The notes beneath the pieces are model-generated. The model worked only from the letters and a program-made list of their open reading frames with translations. It did not search any database and was not told where the DNA came from. The translations under genes and the position numbers were made by a program. DNA of 64,000 nt from JBBRHH01 sp963788015 (GTDB lineage: Bacteria > Planctomycetota > Phycisphaerae > Tepidisphaerales > Tepidisphaeraceae): NCBI GenBank assembly GCA_963788015.1, contig CAWBEY010000005.1, positions 248,001-312,000 on the forward strand, in the 5' to 3' direction. Positions 12,315 to 21,000 of the stretch are shown one piece after another; the first letter of the stretch is position 1; each line of letters begins with the position of its first letter.

Positions 12315-13667
12315 TCAACTCACCGCGTTCAGCATTTCCCGCTCAATAAAGCCGGTATCCACCTTCCCATCCAGAAACGCCTGATTGTTCATAATCCGCA
12401 GGTGAATCGGGAGGGTGGTCTTGATCGGAGAGATGTGAAATTCCGACAGCGCCCGCCGCATGGTGGCGATGGCCTCAGCCCGGGTGGGGCGGTGGACAAT
12501 GATCTTGCCGATCATCGAGTCGTAGTTGGGAGGAATGCGATACCCCGCATACGCATGCGAATCTAGCCGCACGCCCGGCCCGCCCGGCGCACGAAATTCT
12601 TCGATCAGCCCCGGACACGGTGCAAAGTTCCGCGACGGATCCTCCGCGTTCACCCGGCACTCAATCGCATGCCCAAACTGCGGAACGTCTTTCTGCTTGA
12701 ACGCGAGCGGCTCATTGGACGAAATGCGAAGCTGTTCCTTAATCAGATCGATGCCGGTCACGCGCTCGGTCACCGGGTGTTCAACCTGGATGCGGGCGTT
12801 CACTTCCAGCACATAATAATTCTGGTCCTTGTCCACCAGAAACTCCACCGTCCCCGCGTTGGTGTAGTTGGCCGCCTTCACCAGTCTCACCGCCGCCGCA
12901 CACAATTCCTCCCGCACCTGCGGCCGAAGGTTCGGACTCGGCGATTCCTCAACCAGCTTCTGGTGCCGGCGCTGCAGCGAACAATCACGCTCCCACAGAT
13001 GCAAAGTATTCCCATGATGATCCGCCAGGATCTGCACCTCCACGTGCCGGCCCATCTCAATATACTTCTCGATGTAAACCGTCGAATCCTTAAACGCGTT
13101 CTCCGCCTCAGCCCGAGCCTGCTTAATCCCCGCCCGCAGCGAAACATCGTTGTGCGCCACCCGCATGCCCCGCCCACCCCCGCCCGCGGCCGCCTTGATA
13201 ATCACCGGATAGCCAATGTCGTTGGCCAGCCGAACCGCTACCTTCTCATCTTCAATCGCCCCTTCGCTCCCCGGCACCGTCGGAACCTTCGCCCGCTTCG
13301 CCAGCCGCTTGCATTCCACCTTGTCCCCCAGCAACTGCATCGCCTTAACGCTCGGGCCAATAAATTCAATCTTGCAGCTCCGGCAGATCTCCGCAAAATG
13401 CGCATTCTCCGCCAGAAATCCATACCCCGGATGAATCGCCTGAACATCCGAAATCTCGGCCGCCGCAATGATCGACGGAATGTTGAGATAACTCTTCGCC
13501 GGCGCCGCCTCCCCAATACAAATCGCCTGATCCGCCAGCTTCAAATAAGCCGCATCCTTGTCGGCCGTCGAATAAACCACCGCCGTCTGCACCCCCAATT
13601 CACGACAAGCGCGAATAATCCGCAGTGCAATCTCTCCACGATTAGCAATAAGAATTTTCGAGAACAT
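12315..13667 (-). CDS. accC: Acetyl-CoA carboxylase, biotin carboxylase subunit
   Basis: 450-residue ATP-grasp enzyme that carboxylates the biotin on AccB in the first step of fatty acid synthesis. The sequence begins MFSKILIANRGEIALRIIRA, typical of the biotin carboxylase N-domain. It has the glycine-rich ATP-binding lid (IIKAAAGGGGRGMRVA) and the catalytic stretch EVNARIQVEHPVTE. Length is standard and the frame is intact. It lies downstream of accB on the same strand, separated by 88 bp that hold an unusual inverted heptamer repeat. Confidence 0.97.
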   Translation of the reverse strand: MFSKILIANRGEIALRIIRACRELGVQTAVVYSTADKDAAYLKLADQAICIGEAAPAKSYLNIPSIIAAAEISDVQAIHPGYGFLAENAHFAEICRSCKIEFIGPSVKAMQLLGDKVECKRLAKRAKVPTVPGSEGAIEDEKVAVRLANDIGYPVIIKAAAGGGGRGMRVAHNDVSLRAGIKQARAEAENAFKDSTVYIEKYIEMGRHVEVQILADHHGNTLHLWERDCSLQRRHQKLVEESPSPNLRPQVREELCAAAVRLVKAANYTNAGTVEFLVDKDQNYYVLEVNARIQVEHPVTERVTGIDLIKEQLRISSNEPLAFKQKDVPQFGHAIECRVNAEDPSRNFAPCPGLIEEFRAPGGPGVRLDSHAYAGYRIPPNYDSMIGKIIVHRPTRAEAIATMRRALSEFHISPIKTTLPIHLRIMNNQAFLDGKVDTGFIEREMLNAVS

Positions 13668-13684
13668 AAGGGGGGCAGAGTTGT

Positions 13685-13751
13685 TAGTTGCTAGTTTCTA
13701 GTTGCGAGTGAATTCGGCATTACCAGCAACTAGCAACAAGCAATTAGCAAC
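13685..13751. repeat. Inverted array of 7-bp TAGTTGC-like units between accB and accC
   Basis: One arm at 13685-13705 is TAGTTGC-TAGTTTC-TAGTTGC. The other arm at 13726-13751 contains GCAACTA, GCAACAA, GCAATTA and GCAAC, the same units in inverse orientation. The arms can pair into an imperfect stem around a 20-base loop. It fills almost the whole accB-accC gap, so it could shape the bicistronic mRNA. A related 7-bp TAG-led array lies at 58650-58691. Confidence 0.7.
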
Positions 13752-13755
13752 TTCC

Positions 13756-14271
13756 TCACGAAGGCTTCACCAGAAATAGAACCTTCTTAACATCCACCGG
13801 CTCGCCGTTCTGAACGACAATCTTCGCGATCGTCCCGCGGCATTCGGCCTTGATCGTGTTAAACACCTTCATCGCTTCAATCACGCACACTTCAGTTTCT
13901 TCATTAACCACGCTCCCCACCTGCACAAACGGTTTCGAGTCCGGATTCGGCGACGAATAAAACGTCCCCACCATCGGGGATTCAATCGCAATCAGCCCCG
14001 CGTTCTCATCCACCGCCGCCGCCGGCCCAGCAGCAGCAGGCGCCGCCGCCGTCGAAGTACTGGTCGGAGCAGCCACCATCACCGGCGCCGCCGCGTACAC
14101 CGCTCCCCGCTTCAGGATAATCCGCTTCTCCCCTTCGCGCACATCAACCGTGTTCAGATCATTCGACGCCATCAGCTTCACAATCTGCTGCAGCAGATCA
14201 ACGTCCATCGGGCTGCCCGAAGCCGCTGGCCTCTGCTTGGCAATCTTGTTGTTGGGTTTCTTGGCTTTCAC
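13756..14271 (-). CDS. accB: Acetyl-CoA carboxylase biotin carboxyl carrier protein
   Basis: 171-residue carrier that holds biotin for acetyl-CoA carboxylase. The biotinyl domain is at the C-terminus and contains VIEAMKVFNTIKAE, whose Lys is the biotinylation site. The VGTFYSSPNPDSKPFVQVGS segment matches the domain's start. An Ala/Pro/Val-rich flexible linker (near residues 60-90) and an N-terminal helical region (LLQQIVKLMASNDLNTVDV) complete the usual arrangement. A lysine-rich 20-residue N-terminal extension may be real, or translation may begin at the Met of MDVDLLQQ. It sits between the peptidase gene (47 bp upstream) and accC (downstream), in one probable operon. Confidence 0.95.
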   Translation of the reverse strand: MKAKKPNNKIAKQRPAASGSPMDVDLLQQIVKLMASNDLNTVDVREGEKRIILKRGAVYAAAPVMVAAPTSTSTAAAPAAAGPAAAVDENAGLIAIESPMVGTFYSSPNPDSKPFVQVGSVVNEETEVCVIEAMKVFNTIKAECRGTIAKIVVQNGEPVDVKKVLFLVKPS

Positions 14272-14318
14272 AGTCCGGCCTCGGTCTTAAAAAATCGCCT
14301 TTTAAACTTCTTCCCGAA

Positions 14319-15443
14319 TCATTCAATGTGACATTCTTCCAACGTCCTCCCCAGCGACGACAGCACCTCGCACCCCGAATGCGTGATCAAAATATCATCT
14401 TCAATCCGCACGCCCCCCTCCCCCGGCAGATAAATTCCCGGCTCAACAGTCACGATCATTCCCGGCCGCAGCTCTTCCTCCCCGCCCGTCTTGCGGAGCG
14501 TCGGCAGCTCATGAATCTCCAGGCCAATCCCATGCCCCAGCCCATGCCCAAATTCATTGCCAAAACCCGCCCGTTCAATCACATCCCGCGCCACCCGATC
14601 CGCCTGCATCGTCGTAACCCCCGGCCGCAAAAACTTAATCGCCGCCTGCTGCGCATCATGAACCACGCGATATATCTTCTTGATCCGATCACTCACCCGG
14701 CCAATTAGCAGCGTCCGCGTTAAATCACTGCAATACCCCCGTGACACCGCCCCCCAGTCAAAGAGCAGCGGCTGATCTCTCTGCACAAGCGCCTCCCCGG
14801 GCCGATAGTGCGGCAAAGAACTATTAGCCCCCGCCGCCACAATCGGCGGAAAGCTGCAATCCGACGCCCCGCGCGACCGAAGCTCAAAAATCATCAGCCC
14901 CGCAAGATAATTCTCCGAAACCCCCGGCTTGATCTCGCTCTTCACCGCATCGAAAGCCTCTTCGGCCACGGCCACCGCTTTGCGAATCAAATCAATCTCG
15001 TGATCGTCCTTCACCTTGCGGATGTTGGTCATCACATTTTCCAGCCCTACCAACTCGCACGCCGTCTTATTCTCCTTAAGCGCCGCCTCCAGTGCCTTAA
15101 CCTGCCCCACCGACGTAAAATTCGCCTCAAACCCAATCCGCTTCACCTTCGCCTGGCCAACCGCTTCCACCAGCGCGTCGGCCATCTTCGCCTCACGCAT
15201 TACCACTTTCAGCCACCCCGCCTCAAGCTCCGCCTGTTCCTTGTACCGAAAATCCGTGACCAGCCAAAAGTCCTTCAGCGTAATCAGCCCAACCGAATCA
15301 TCCCCCGTGAAATTCGTCAGATAAGCCAGGTCCGGCGTATGGGTCAGAAGGATGCCATCCAGCTCAAGGCTTTTCATGGCATCGCGCACCGCCTTGTGGC
15401 GAACTTTCAGGTAAGCTTTGGCTCGTGTAACTGCCGAATTCAT
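14319..15443 (-). CDS. Xaa-Pro aminopeptidase (M24 family)
   Basis: Cytosolic dinuclear-metal peptidase that removes N-terminal residues preceding proline; about 374 residues. An N-terminal creatinase-like domain (GILLTHTPDLAYLTNFTG) is followed by the pita-bread catalytic domain. Its metal ligands are Asp in LFDWGAV, Asp in GYCSDLTRT, His in GHGLGHGIGLEIHE, Glu in VTVEPGIYL and Glu in VRIEDD. I chose ATG 15443 (MNSAVTRAKAYLKVR) because upstream in-frame residues do not resemble the family. It leads the accB-accC operon; peptidase, sometimes with efp, before accBC is a common bacterial order. Frame intact. Confidence 0.92.
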   Translation of the reverse strand: MNSAVTRAKAYLKVRHKAVRDAMKSLELDGILLTHTPDLAYLTNFTGDDSVGLITLKDFWLVTDFRYKEQAELEAGWLKVVMREAKMADALVEAVGQAKVKRIGFEANFTSVGQVKALEAALKENKTACELVGLENVMTNIRKVKDDHEIDLIRKAVAVAEEAFDAVKSEIKPGVSENYLAGLMIFELRSRGASDCSFPPIVAAGANSSLPHYRPGEALVQRDQPLLFDWGAVSRGYCSDLTRTLLIGRVSDRIKKIYRVVHDAQQAAIKFLRPGVTTMQADRVARDVIERAGFGNEFGHGLGHGIGLEIHELPTLRKTGGEEELRPGMIVTVEPGIYLPGEGGVRIEDDILITHSGCEVLSSLGRTLEECHIE

Positions 15444-15691
15444 AACAAAAGCCGCAGCAATGCGGCCCATTCCTTTCGCGTCTCCCAACAGGCGTGGCGA
15501 AGTATAGACCCCCCCCAATTCCTGTCAACGCCACCGACCAGACGGCCGCAATACTGCACTCCACGCCCATATCGCCCACAAACGCGCAACACACTGACGC
15601 CTGCAGTCATCACACTCTTTACACCAACCCCCCCTCCCGGCGAAACTTCAGCCCGCCAGCACAAAACTCCAAATCAGGGCGGCGCAGTCCA

Positions 15692-16270
15692 ATGCCCAAC
15701 CGCACCAGCACCTTCGGCAGCGAACTCTTCATCGTCGATAACTCCGACGCCGATTGGAAAGTCCTCCGCTATCTCCACGACTGGTGCCAAATCGCCTCAG
15801 GCCTCGACGTCGCCACCGGCTATTTCGAAATCGGCTCTCTGCTCGCCCTCAAAGACGAATGGCAGAAAATTGATCACATCCGCATCCTCATGGGCGACGA
15901 AGTCTCCCTCCGCACCAAATCCGCCTTCGATACCGGCCGCTCCGAAGTCCTCACCAAACTCGACGACAGCATCGAATCCGAAAAACAAACCAACGACTTC
16001 CTCGCCGGCGTCCCCGCCATCGTCGAAGGCATCCGCTCCGGCAAAATCCAGTGCCGCGTCTACCGCAAGGCCAAGTTCCACGCCAAAGCCTACATCACCC
16101 ACGCCCGCCTCGAAATCGTCGGCTCCGCCGCACTCGTCGGCTCCTCCAACTTCACCCACCCCGGCCTCACCGAAAACATCGAGCTCAACGTCCAGATCAC
16201 CGGCCGCCCCGTCACCGTCCTCCAGGAATGGTACGAACAACACTGGCTCGACGCCGAAGACATCACCCCC
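15692..16270 (+). pseudogene. Truncated PLD-domain helicase-type protein (N-terminal domain only)
   Basis: The frame from ATG 15692 gives a phospholipase D-like domain. It contains KFHAKAYITHARLEIVGSAA and VGSSNFTHPGLTENIELNVQ, i.e. the HxK and GSSNF parts of an HKD motif. This domain normally forms the N-terminus of long SNF2-type helicase proteins that often sit in defence or mobile regions. Here similarity ends around WLDAEDITPE near 16265. The frame then runs on through unrelated sequence to a stop at 16337-16339, so the helicase part is absent. Base composition also changes abruptly at this point. I infer a remnant cut by rearrangement or misassembly; a shorter functional PLD protein cannot be excluded. 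Confidence 0.75.
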
Positions 16271-16448
16271 GAAGGCGGGTGGGAAGGTGCAATACGCGGG
16301 CGTTTTGGCCGCGTGTTGTCGGGTTGTCGAATGGAATAAGGGTGGTCGTTTGGGTGGGGTTTTTGTTGTTGCAATCGAGTTGCGCGGGGGATTTTGGGAG
16401 GGGGATGAGGATTGACAAGGAGTTAGGCCAAAAGTGGCTTGTGAAAAG

Positions 16449-16553
16449 CGACACATAACCGACCACCAATCGACCACCAACCGACACGTAACCGACCACC
16501 AACCGACCACTAACCGACTACAAAGGACACATAACCGACCACCAAACGACGCG
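16449..16553. repeat. 11-bp minisatellite, about nine units
   Basis: Consecutive units with consensus CGACCACCAAC run from 16449: variants are CGACACATAAC, CGACCACCAAT, CGACACGTAAC, CGACCACTAAC, CGACTACAAAG and CGACCACCAAA. One unit at 16526-16535 is 10 bp. Two kinds (CGACAC-TAAC and CGACCACCAAC) alternate, hinting at a larger 22-33-bp period. The array is imperfect, without spacers, and lies in non-coding DNA. Confidence 0.85.
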
Positions 16554-16864
16554 TGGCCGGAGACATGAGACTGGAGACTGGAAACCTGAAAGAGGCGCTG
16601 TTGGAGGGGGTGGGCGGTCGTTCAGATTGGTTCATTGATTGGTCGGTGCATTGATTCATTGGAGGAGAGGGGCGGGTGGAGCGGGGGGATGATGGGCTGG
16701 CGGGGGAAGAAGCCGAAGAGGCCGCGGATTTGCATTCGGGGTTTTGGTGGGTGCTGGGATGGGAGGCAGTGGGCATTGGAGTTCCCCCGGAAGATGCTAG
16801 AGGCTAGGGGTATTGTATGATGGCTGTTAAGGTAGTGTCAAGGAAAATATTTCTTGTGGCTGGC

Positions 16865-16894
16865 CACTGACGGACACAGATGAATACTGATGGA
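16865..16894. repeat. Three 10-bp units (CACTGATGGA-like)
   Basis: CACTGACGGA, CACAGATGAA and TACTGATGGA follow each other directly. The short degenerate array lies in the non-coding scar region. It is too short to be certain it is more than chance. Confidence 0.45.
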
Positions 16895-17067
16895 GGAGGT
16901 TTGTGGGATGGATTTGGTGTGCGGGCAGGGGAGGGGTGGTGGGGCGGTGGGCGGCGTGAGGGGTGGAAGGGACGGGCCGCGGCGGATGGGGCGGTGGAAT
17001 TCCGATCCTTTCAGGCGGAGACTGTGCGATTCTGGCTGATCTGGCAGGTGAAATATGAGAATTGACT

Positions 17068-17103
17068 CCCGACCCCTTAGAATTTCCCGACCCCTTAGAA
17101 TTT
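17068..17103. repeat. Perfect 18-bp tandem duplication at the end of the transposase remnant
   Basis: CCCGACCCCTTAGAATTT occurs twice head to tail (17068-17085 and 17086-17103). The second copy contains, on the minus strand, the TAA stop of the IS91-type reading frame. It therefore marks the 3' boundary of that element remnant. Confidence 0.85.
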
Positions 17104-17390
17104 CCGGCAGGTCGCCAGGTTGTCGGCACGCACCCGGTTGGCCAGCAGGCCGAAGTGGCGGATGCGCCATGAAGCCTGAGGGGACCGCGTGCAGCAGGAA
17201 CCGCCGGAGGAACTCTTCCCCGTCCAGCGTCATCGTGCGCGGGCGATTGCCATGGGCGTAGTCTTTGTATTTGAACGTGACCGTGTCATCGTCCATTGCC
17301 GCCAGGCGGCGGTTGGAGATGGCGATGCGGTGGGTGTAGCGGGAAAGGTACTTGAGCACCTGCTGCGGGCCGCCGAGGAAATTCAAAGGG
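17095..17390 (-). mobile_element. IS91-type transposase remnant (C-terminal part)
   Basis: The minus-strand frame reads GGPQQVLKYLSRYTHRIAIS, then NRRLAAMDDDTVTFKYKDYA and EEFLRRFLLHAVPSGF. This is the characteristic C-terminal block of IS91-family Y2 (HUH-type) transposases. A frame break near 17165 leads into NRVRADNLATCRKF followed by TAA at 17097-17095, the normal family end. Roughly 100 of about 400 residues remain; the catalytic N-terminal part is gone. The family moves by rolling-circle transposition. This copy cannot be active and marks the region as a past insertion site. Confidence 0.82.
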
Positions 17391-17712
17391 GACGCAGCGA
17401 CGCTAGCTTTTCCGACGCGTTCCATATTGACAACCTTCCCTTGCGGTGCGAAATCCGCTTCGTCTGGCCGCGCGGGATGTTCCCCACGGACTGCCAGGGG
17501 TTCTGGCGAGGGGTAAGTGGGTCTGTTAATGTGCCGGGGTGTTAAGGTGCGGGCGGCGGTAAATTTTGGGGTGGATGTCCCGTTGGCGATGAGGATGTTG
17601 TTGTGTTGGAAGCCGGAATTGATGTGGCGGCGGGCCCGGAGGGGCAGGTGTTGGGCGCTGGGAGGGCCGCGAGTGGGGGCGCACGCTGGACTGGAAGGTT
17701 TGGTGGCTTCTG
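17391..17712. other. Spacer before the GT39-like gene; unclear coding content
   Basis: No recognised gene. Several short open frames cover it. The frame of the GT39-like gene is open leftwards to at least 17638 but has no start codon there, so the true N-terminus of that gene may lie here behind another frame break. Confidence 0.4.
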
Positions 17713-19515
17713 GTGGCGATGGTGGGGGTGGTCTATGCGCTGCTTTATAAGGGGGCGTGGCTTATCGGCGGCGGGGACGATGCTTTTTACCTGGCGCTTA
17801 GCCGGAATTTGGCCATCGGGAAGGGGTATACGTGGAATGGGGAGAGCGTGATCATCAGCCCGCCAGCGTGGCCATTTTTGCTGGCGGGGTTGATGCGGTT
17901 GTCGCCTACATTTTCTCTCATCGGGATCCTGCCGCCGCTGTTTATGTGGGGGGCGCTTGCGATCTGGTATTGGGTATTGAGGCGTTACACGACGGCGTGG
18001 GGGGCGTTTGCGGTGGGGCTGACCACGGCACTGCTGTTTCAGGTGTTTCGATGCGCGCTGCACTTTTACAGCGAGGCGATGTTTTGCTTTCTGCTGGCGT
18101 GGACGGTGCTGCTCTGTTTGCAGGTGAATGAGGGGCGGGACGAATGGTGGCGGGTGGGAATGCTGCTGCTGGCTTGCGCTGACGATGTTCGAGCGGTGGG
18201 CGGGGTTGCTGGTGCTGCCGATGGTGGGCTGGACGCTGGTATCGCGGGACCGGCGGCAGATGATCACGGTGGGGATTTGGTGCGTGATTCTGGCGGTGAT
18301 TTTTGTCCTGAGCAAGCTGTATGAGCGCAAGTGGGTGCAGCAGGTCCCGAACCGGCGCGTGGGCGTGCTGGTGGGATTTATTGGGGTGGTGGTGGTGCTG
18401 GGAGGGGTGGCGTACTGGTATGTCGTGCGGCGGTTGCGGCCGGTGTGGAATCGGAAATTGGCGGTGGCGGCATTGTGCGTGGGGGTGCTGGTGACGACGT
18501 TCGGGATCACGCGGGCAATTCAAAACCGGATGGCGCGGCAGCAGGGGCGCAGGCATCGCTGATGCAGGATGAGCGGCGGATGGAGAAGATGCTGGGGATT
18601 GAAGGGTTGGTGAGTCCGCGGGAGCGGATGATGAATGCCGGGAGCTGGGTCAGTGATTTTCTGTGGCCGATCGCGGAGATGACGAAGTTGAGCAAGTGGC
18701 CGCTGATCGCGGCGAATCTGGTGGGGTGGGGGTTGTATGGGATCATGGGGCTGTACGTCTGGCGGATGCTGAAGCGCGGGGAGTGGTTGTGGATGGGGGT
18801 GGTGTTGTACATGGTGGTGTTGTCGTTTGCGTGGGGACAGCCGGTGGGGCGGTATATGGTGCCGATTGCGCCGCTGCTGATGCTGGGATTGATGCAGGGA
18901 TTTTTGCGGTTGGGAATGAAGACGCGGGAGGAACCCGGGCGGGATCGGATTCCGGCGGTGGTGGGGCGATTGGCGAGGCCGGCGCTGGGCGTGGTGCTGG
19001 CGACGACGCTGCTGTGCAATTTGCCGGCGCTGGGGCTGGTGGTGTCGGTGATTCATTCCAAAGACTTTGCGGGAAGATATCTCGCGGGGCAGTATGCGGA
19101 GCTGAACGGATACGCGCGTTATCTGCAGGGGCAGAATTTGCGGGATGACGAGGTGGCGCTGAATTATGGTTTTGGGGAGGGCCGGCGGGGGTGGGCCAGC
19201 CCGTTTGTGGTGCGGTCGCTGCATTTGATGCTGGACCGAACACTGATGACGGTGGGGCGGGAACAGTGCAACGGCGAGCCGAACGCGAAACTGCTGGAAT
19301 GGGCACGGGCGAACAAGGTCAAGATCCGGTTCTACTTTTTAAGGCCTGAAGCGCAGCCAAAACGATTCTGGCACATCCGCGGTGATCTTTTGCACAAGGG
19401 GAAGGCGGCGGAGAACGTGCCGTATTTTCAGCTTTATGAGTTGAAGGAGTCGGGTTTCGTGAAGGTGGAGGTTGCGCCGTATGATGAGCCGATCCGGCGT
19501 GTGCCGGGGATGTGA
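17713..19515 (+). CDS. GT39/ArnT-like integral membrane glycosyltransferase
   Basis: Polytopic membrane protein of about 600 residues with many hydrophobic segments. The first loop reads LIGGGDDAFYLALSRNLAIG, an acidic pair in the place where ArnT, PMT and related GT39/GT83-type transferases carry their catalytic Asp or Glu. A soluble C-terminal part follows (ARANKVKIRFYFLRPEAQPK). Frame breaks near 18175 and 18545 must be bridged. The GTG at 17713 is only the first in-frame start; residues DWKVWWLL upstream suggest the real start is further left. It probably transfers a sugar from a lipid-phosphate donor at the outer face of the membrane; donor and acceptor are unknown. The polysaccharide pyruvyl transferase gene follows after 19 bp. 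Confidence 0.68.
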
Positions 19516-19534
19516 GTTTTGGGAAATGTGATTG

Positions 19535-20552
19535 ATGACGGTTCAGACGCAGAAGGACTCGTACGGCGACGGGGCTGCAATATGCGTGGAGTTCGATTGC
19601 GCACAGCGCGCGCAACTTCGGGAACATGTTGATCGAGTGGTCGTTGCAGCAGGCGCTGGATTTGCCGTCGCCGCTTTTGACGTTTGATTCGTTCAAGGGA
19701 GTTGGGCCGGAGGTGATCGAGCGGATCAACCGGGAATGCCGGTTTGTGTTGTCGCCGGGTTGTACGGCGCTTCAGCGTGGGCAGAACGAGGGGTACAAGG
19801 ATTTTGACCAGATACGGGTGCCCAAGCCCTGTTTTGGGGGGAGCTTGTGGATGGGAGGGAGGCGTGGGGTGAAGGGGATGTTGCGCGGGCTTTTTCCGGG
19901 GAGGGCGCGTGTAAATGTTGCGAATGGGCCGGTGGATCTGTCGATTGCGCGGAACTTGTCGGAGCCGATTGGGAGCCGGGATACGTTTACGCATGAGACG
20001 CTGACGGAGGCGAAGCTGGCTTCGCGGCTGATCGGATGTCCGACGCTGCTTGGGCCAAGGCGGGTGGGGGAGTGGCGCCGGCCGGCGGGGCGCCGGCTAG
20101 CGATGAGCCTTTCGCGGGGGAACGTGGCGGCGCAGTACCGGCTGATTCGGCGGCTGCGAAGGAAGTGGGACATTTCGCTTTTGGTGCATGAGCCGTATGA
20201 GGCGAAGCTGGCGGCGTTGGTGGGGGGGATTCGGACGGTGAAATATGAGTCGCCGGGGCAGTTTATGGGGGAATATGCGCGGGCGGATTTAGTGATTACG
20301 GGGCGGTTGCACGGGGCGCTGCCGGCGGTGCGGGAGGGGACGCCGGTGATTTTTTATGGCGATCCGGCCGACACGCGGTTTACACTGCTTAGGTTTCTGG
20401 GGCTTCCGATTCATCGGCTGGGGCAGGAACTGGCGGAGTTGGCGGATAAGCCGCCAGTGGGGGAGGATGTTTTTGATCGGGTATATGAGCTTCGCCAGGC
20501 GTTTGCAGGATATGCGCGAGAATATGATGTGCCGGTGCGGCTTGAGATGTAG
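19535..20552 (+). CDS. Polysaccharide pyruvyl transferase family protein
   Basis: About 339 residues. The N-terminal AWSSIAHSARNFGNMLIEWS resembles the family's SxNFGD-type start. The C-terminal half has LVHEPYEAKLAALVGG and ARADLVITGRLHGALPAVRE, the strongly conserved GRLHG motif of CsaB/WcaK-type proteins. The best start is ATG 19535 (MTVQTQKDSYGD), which requires a frame break near 19570; otherwise ATG 19626 begins inside the domain. The family adds ketal pyruvate to surface polysaccharides, which fits the neighbouring membrane glycosyltransferase. Transferase specificity cannot be told. Confidence 0.78.
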
Positions 20553-20602
20553 GCGGGCGCGGAGTTTGCTCACGTGCTCAGGGGAATTTAAGGAGGCATG
20601 CG

Positions 20603-21000
20603 ATGACGACTCCAAGATACGTGGCGAGGAAAGTTGGGGATCAATATGTTCTGGTGCGCGAGGATTTGCACCGGTTGAATCCGAACGATTGGATTACGCT
20701 GGCGGGGGGAGCGGTGGTGCTTCATGGGGCGCTGAAGATGGTGCGCCAGAGCATTGGCAGCCTTGCGATCATGATTGGCGGCGGGATGCTGATGTATCGG
20801 GGGATCACGGGGTGCTGGGGATGGAGGGCGGCGCGGCCGGGGCAATCGCGCGGGGAAATCCAGGCGAAGCGCCATCGTATCATCACGATGAACAGGGGCG
20901 GGCACCGCAGCTTCCGGCCGACGCGGTGGATGAGGCATCAATGGAATCATTTCCCGCCAGCGACCCGCCGGCGCTCAGGCGACACGAGGCAGCGCGGTGA
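20603..21000 (+). CDS. Small membrane protein with MESFPASDPPA tail motif
   Basis: About 132 residues. The start at ATG 20603 has a perfect AAGGAGG six bases upstream. The N-terminal half has a hydrophobic pair (WITLAGGAVVLHGALKMV and LAIMIGGGMLMYRG) resembling DUF2892-type small membrane proteins. After a frame break near 20835 the tail reads ADAVDEASMESFPASDPPAL, a short motif recurrent at the end of small bacterial proteins of unknown function. Its stop overlaps the GTG start of the GH57 gene (GTGA), so the two are translationally coupled. I cannot assign a function. Confidence 0.65.

Larger units (their letters stand above)
16271..17067. other. Non-coding scar region, G-rich plus strand
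   Basis: About 800 bp with no frame resembling a protein family. It contains an 11-bp minisatellite (16449-16553) and three copies of a 10-bp unit (16865-16894). The plus strand is strongly G-rich from about 16275 onward, in contrast to the C-rich sequence on its left. It lies between the truncated PLD gene and the IS91-type remnant, which suggests decayed mobile DNA. Confidence 0.6.

Noticed and set aside
14808..16415. 535-residue plus-strand open frame across the peptidase and PLD genes
   Set aside because: Arg/Pro-rich translation of GC-rich DNA covering two well-supported genes on different strands.
16449..16553. Possible CRISPR array
   Set aside because: Units are 11 bp and contiguous with no unique spacers, and there are no cas genes.
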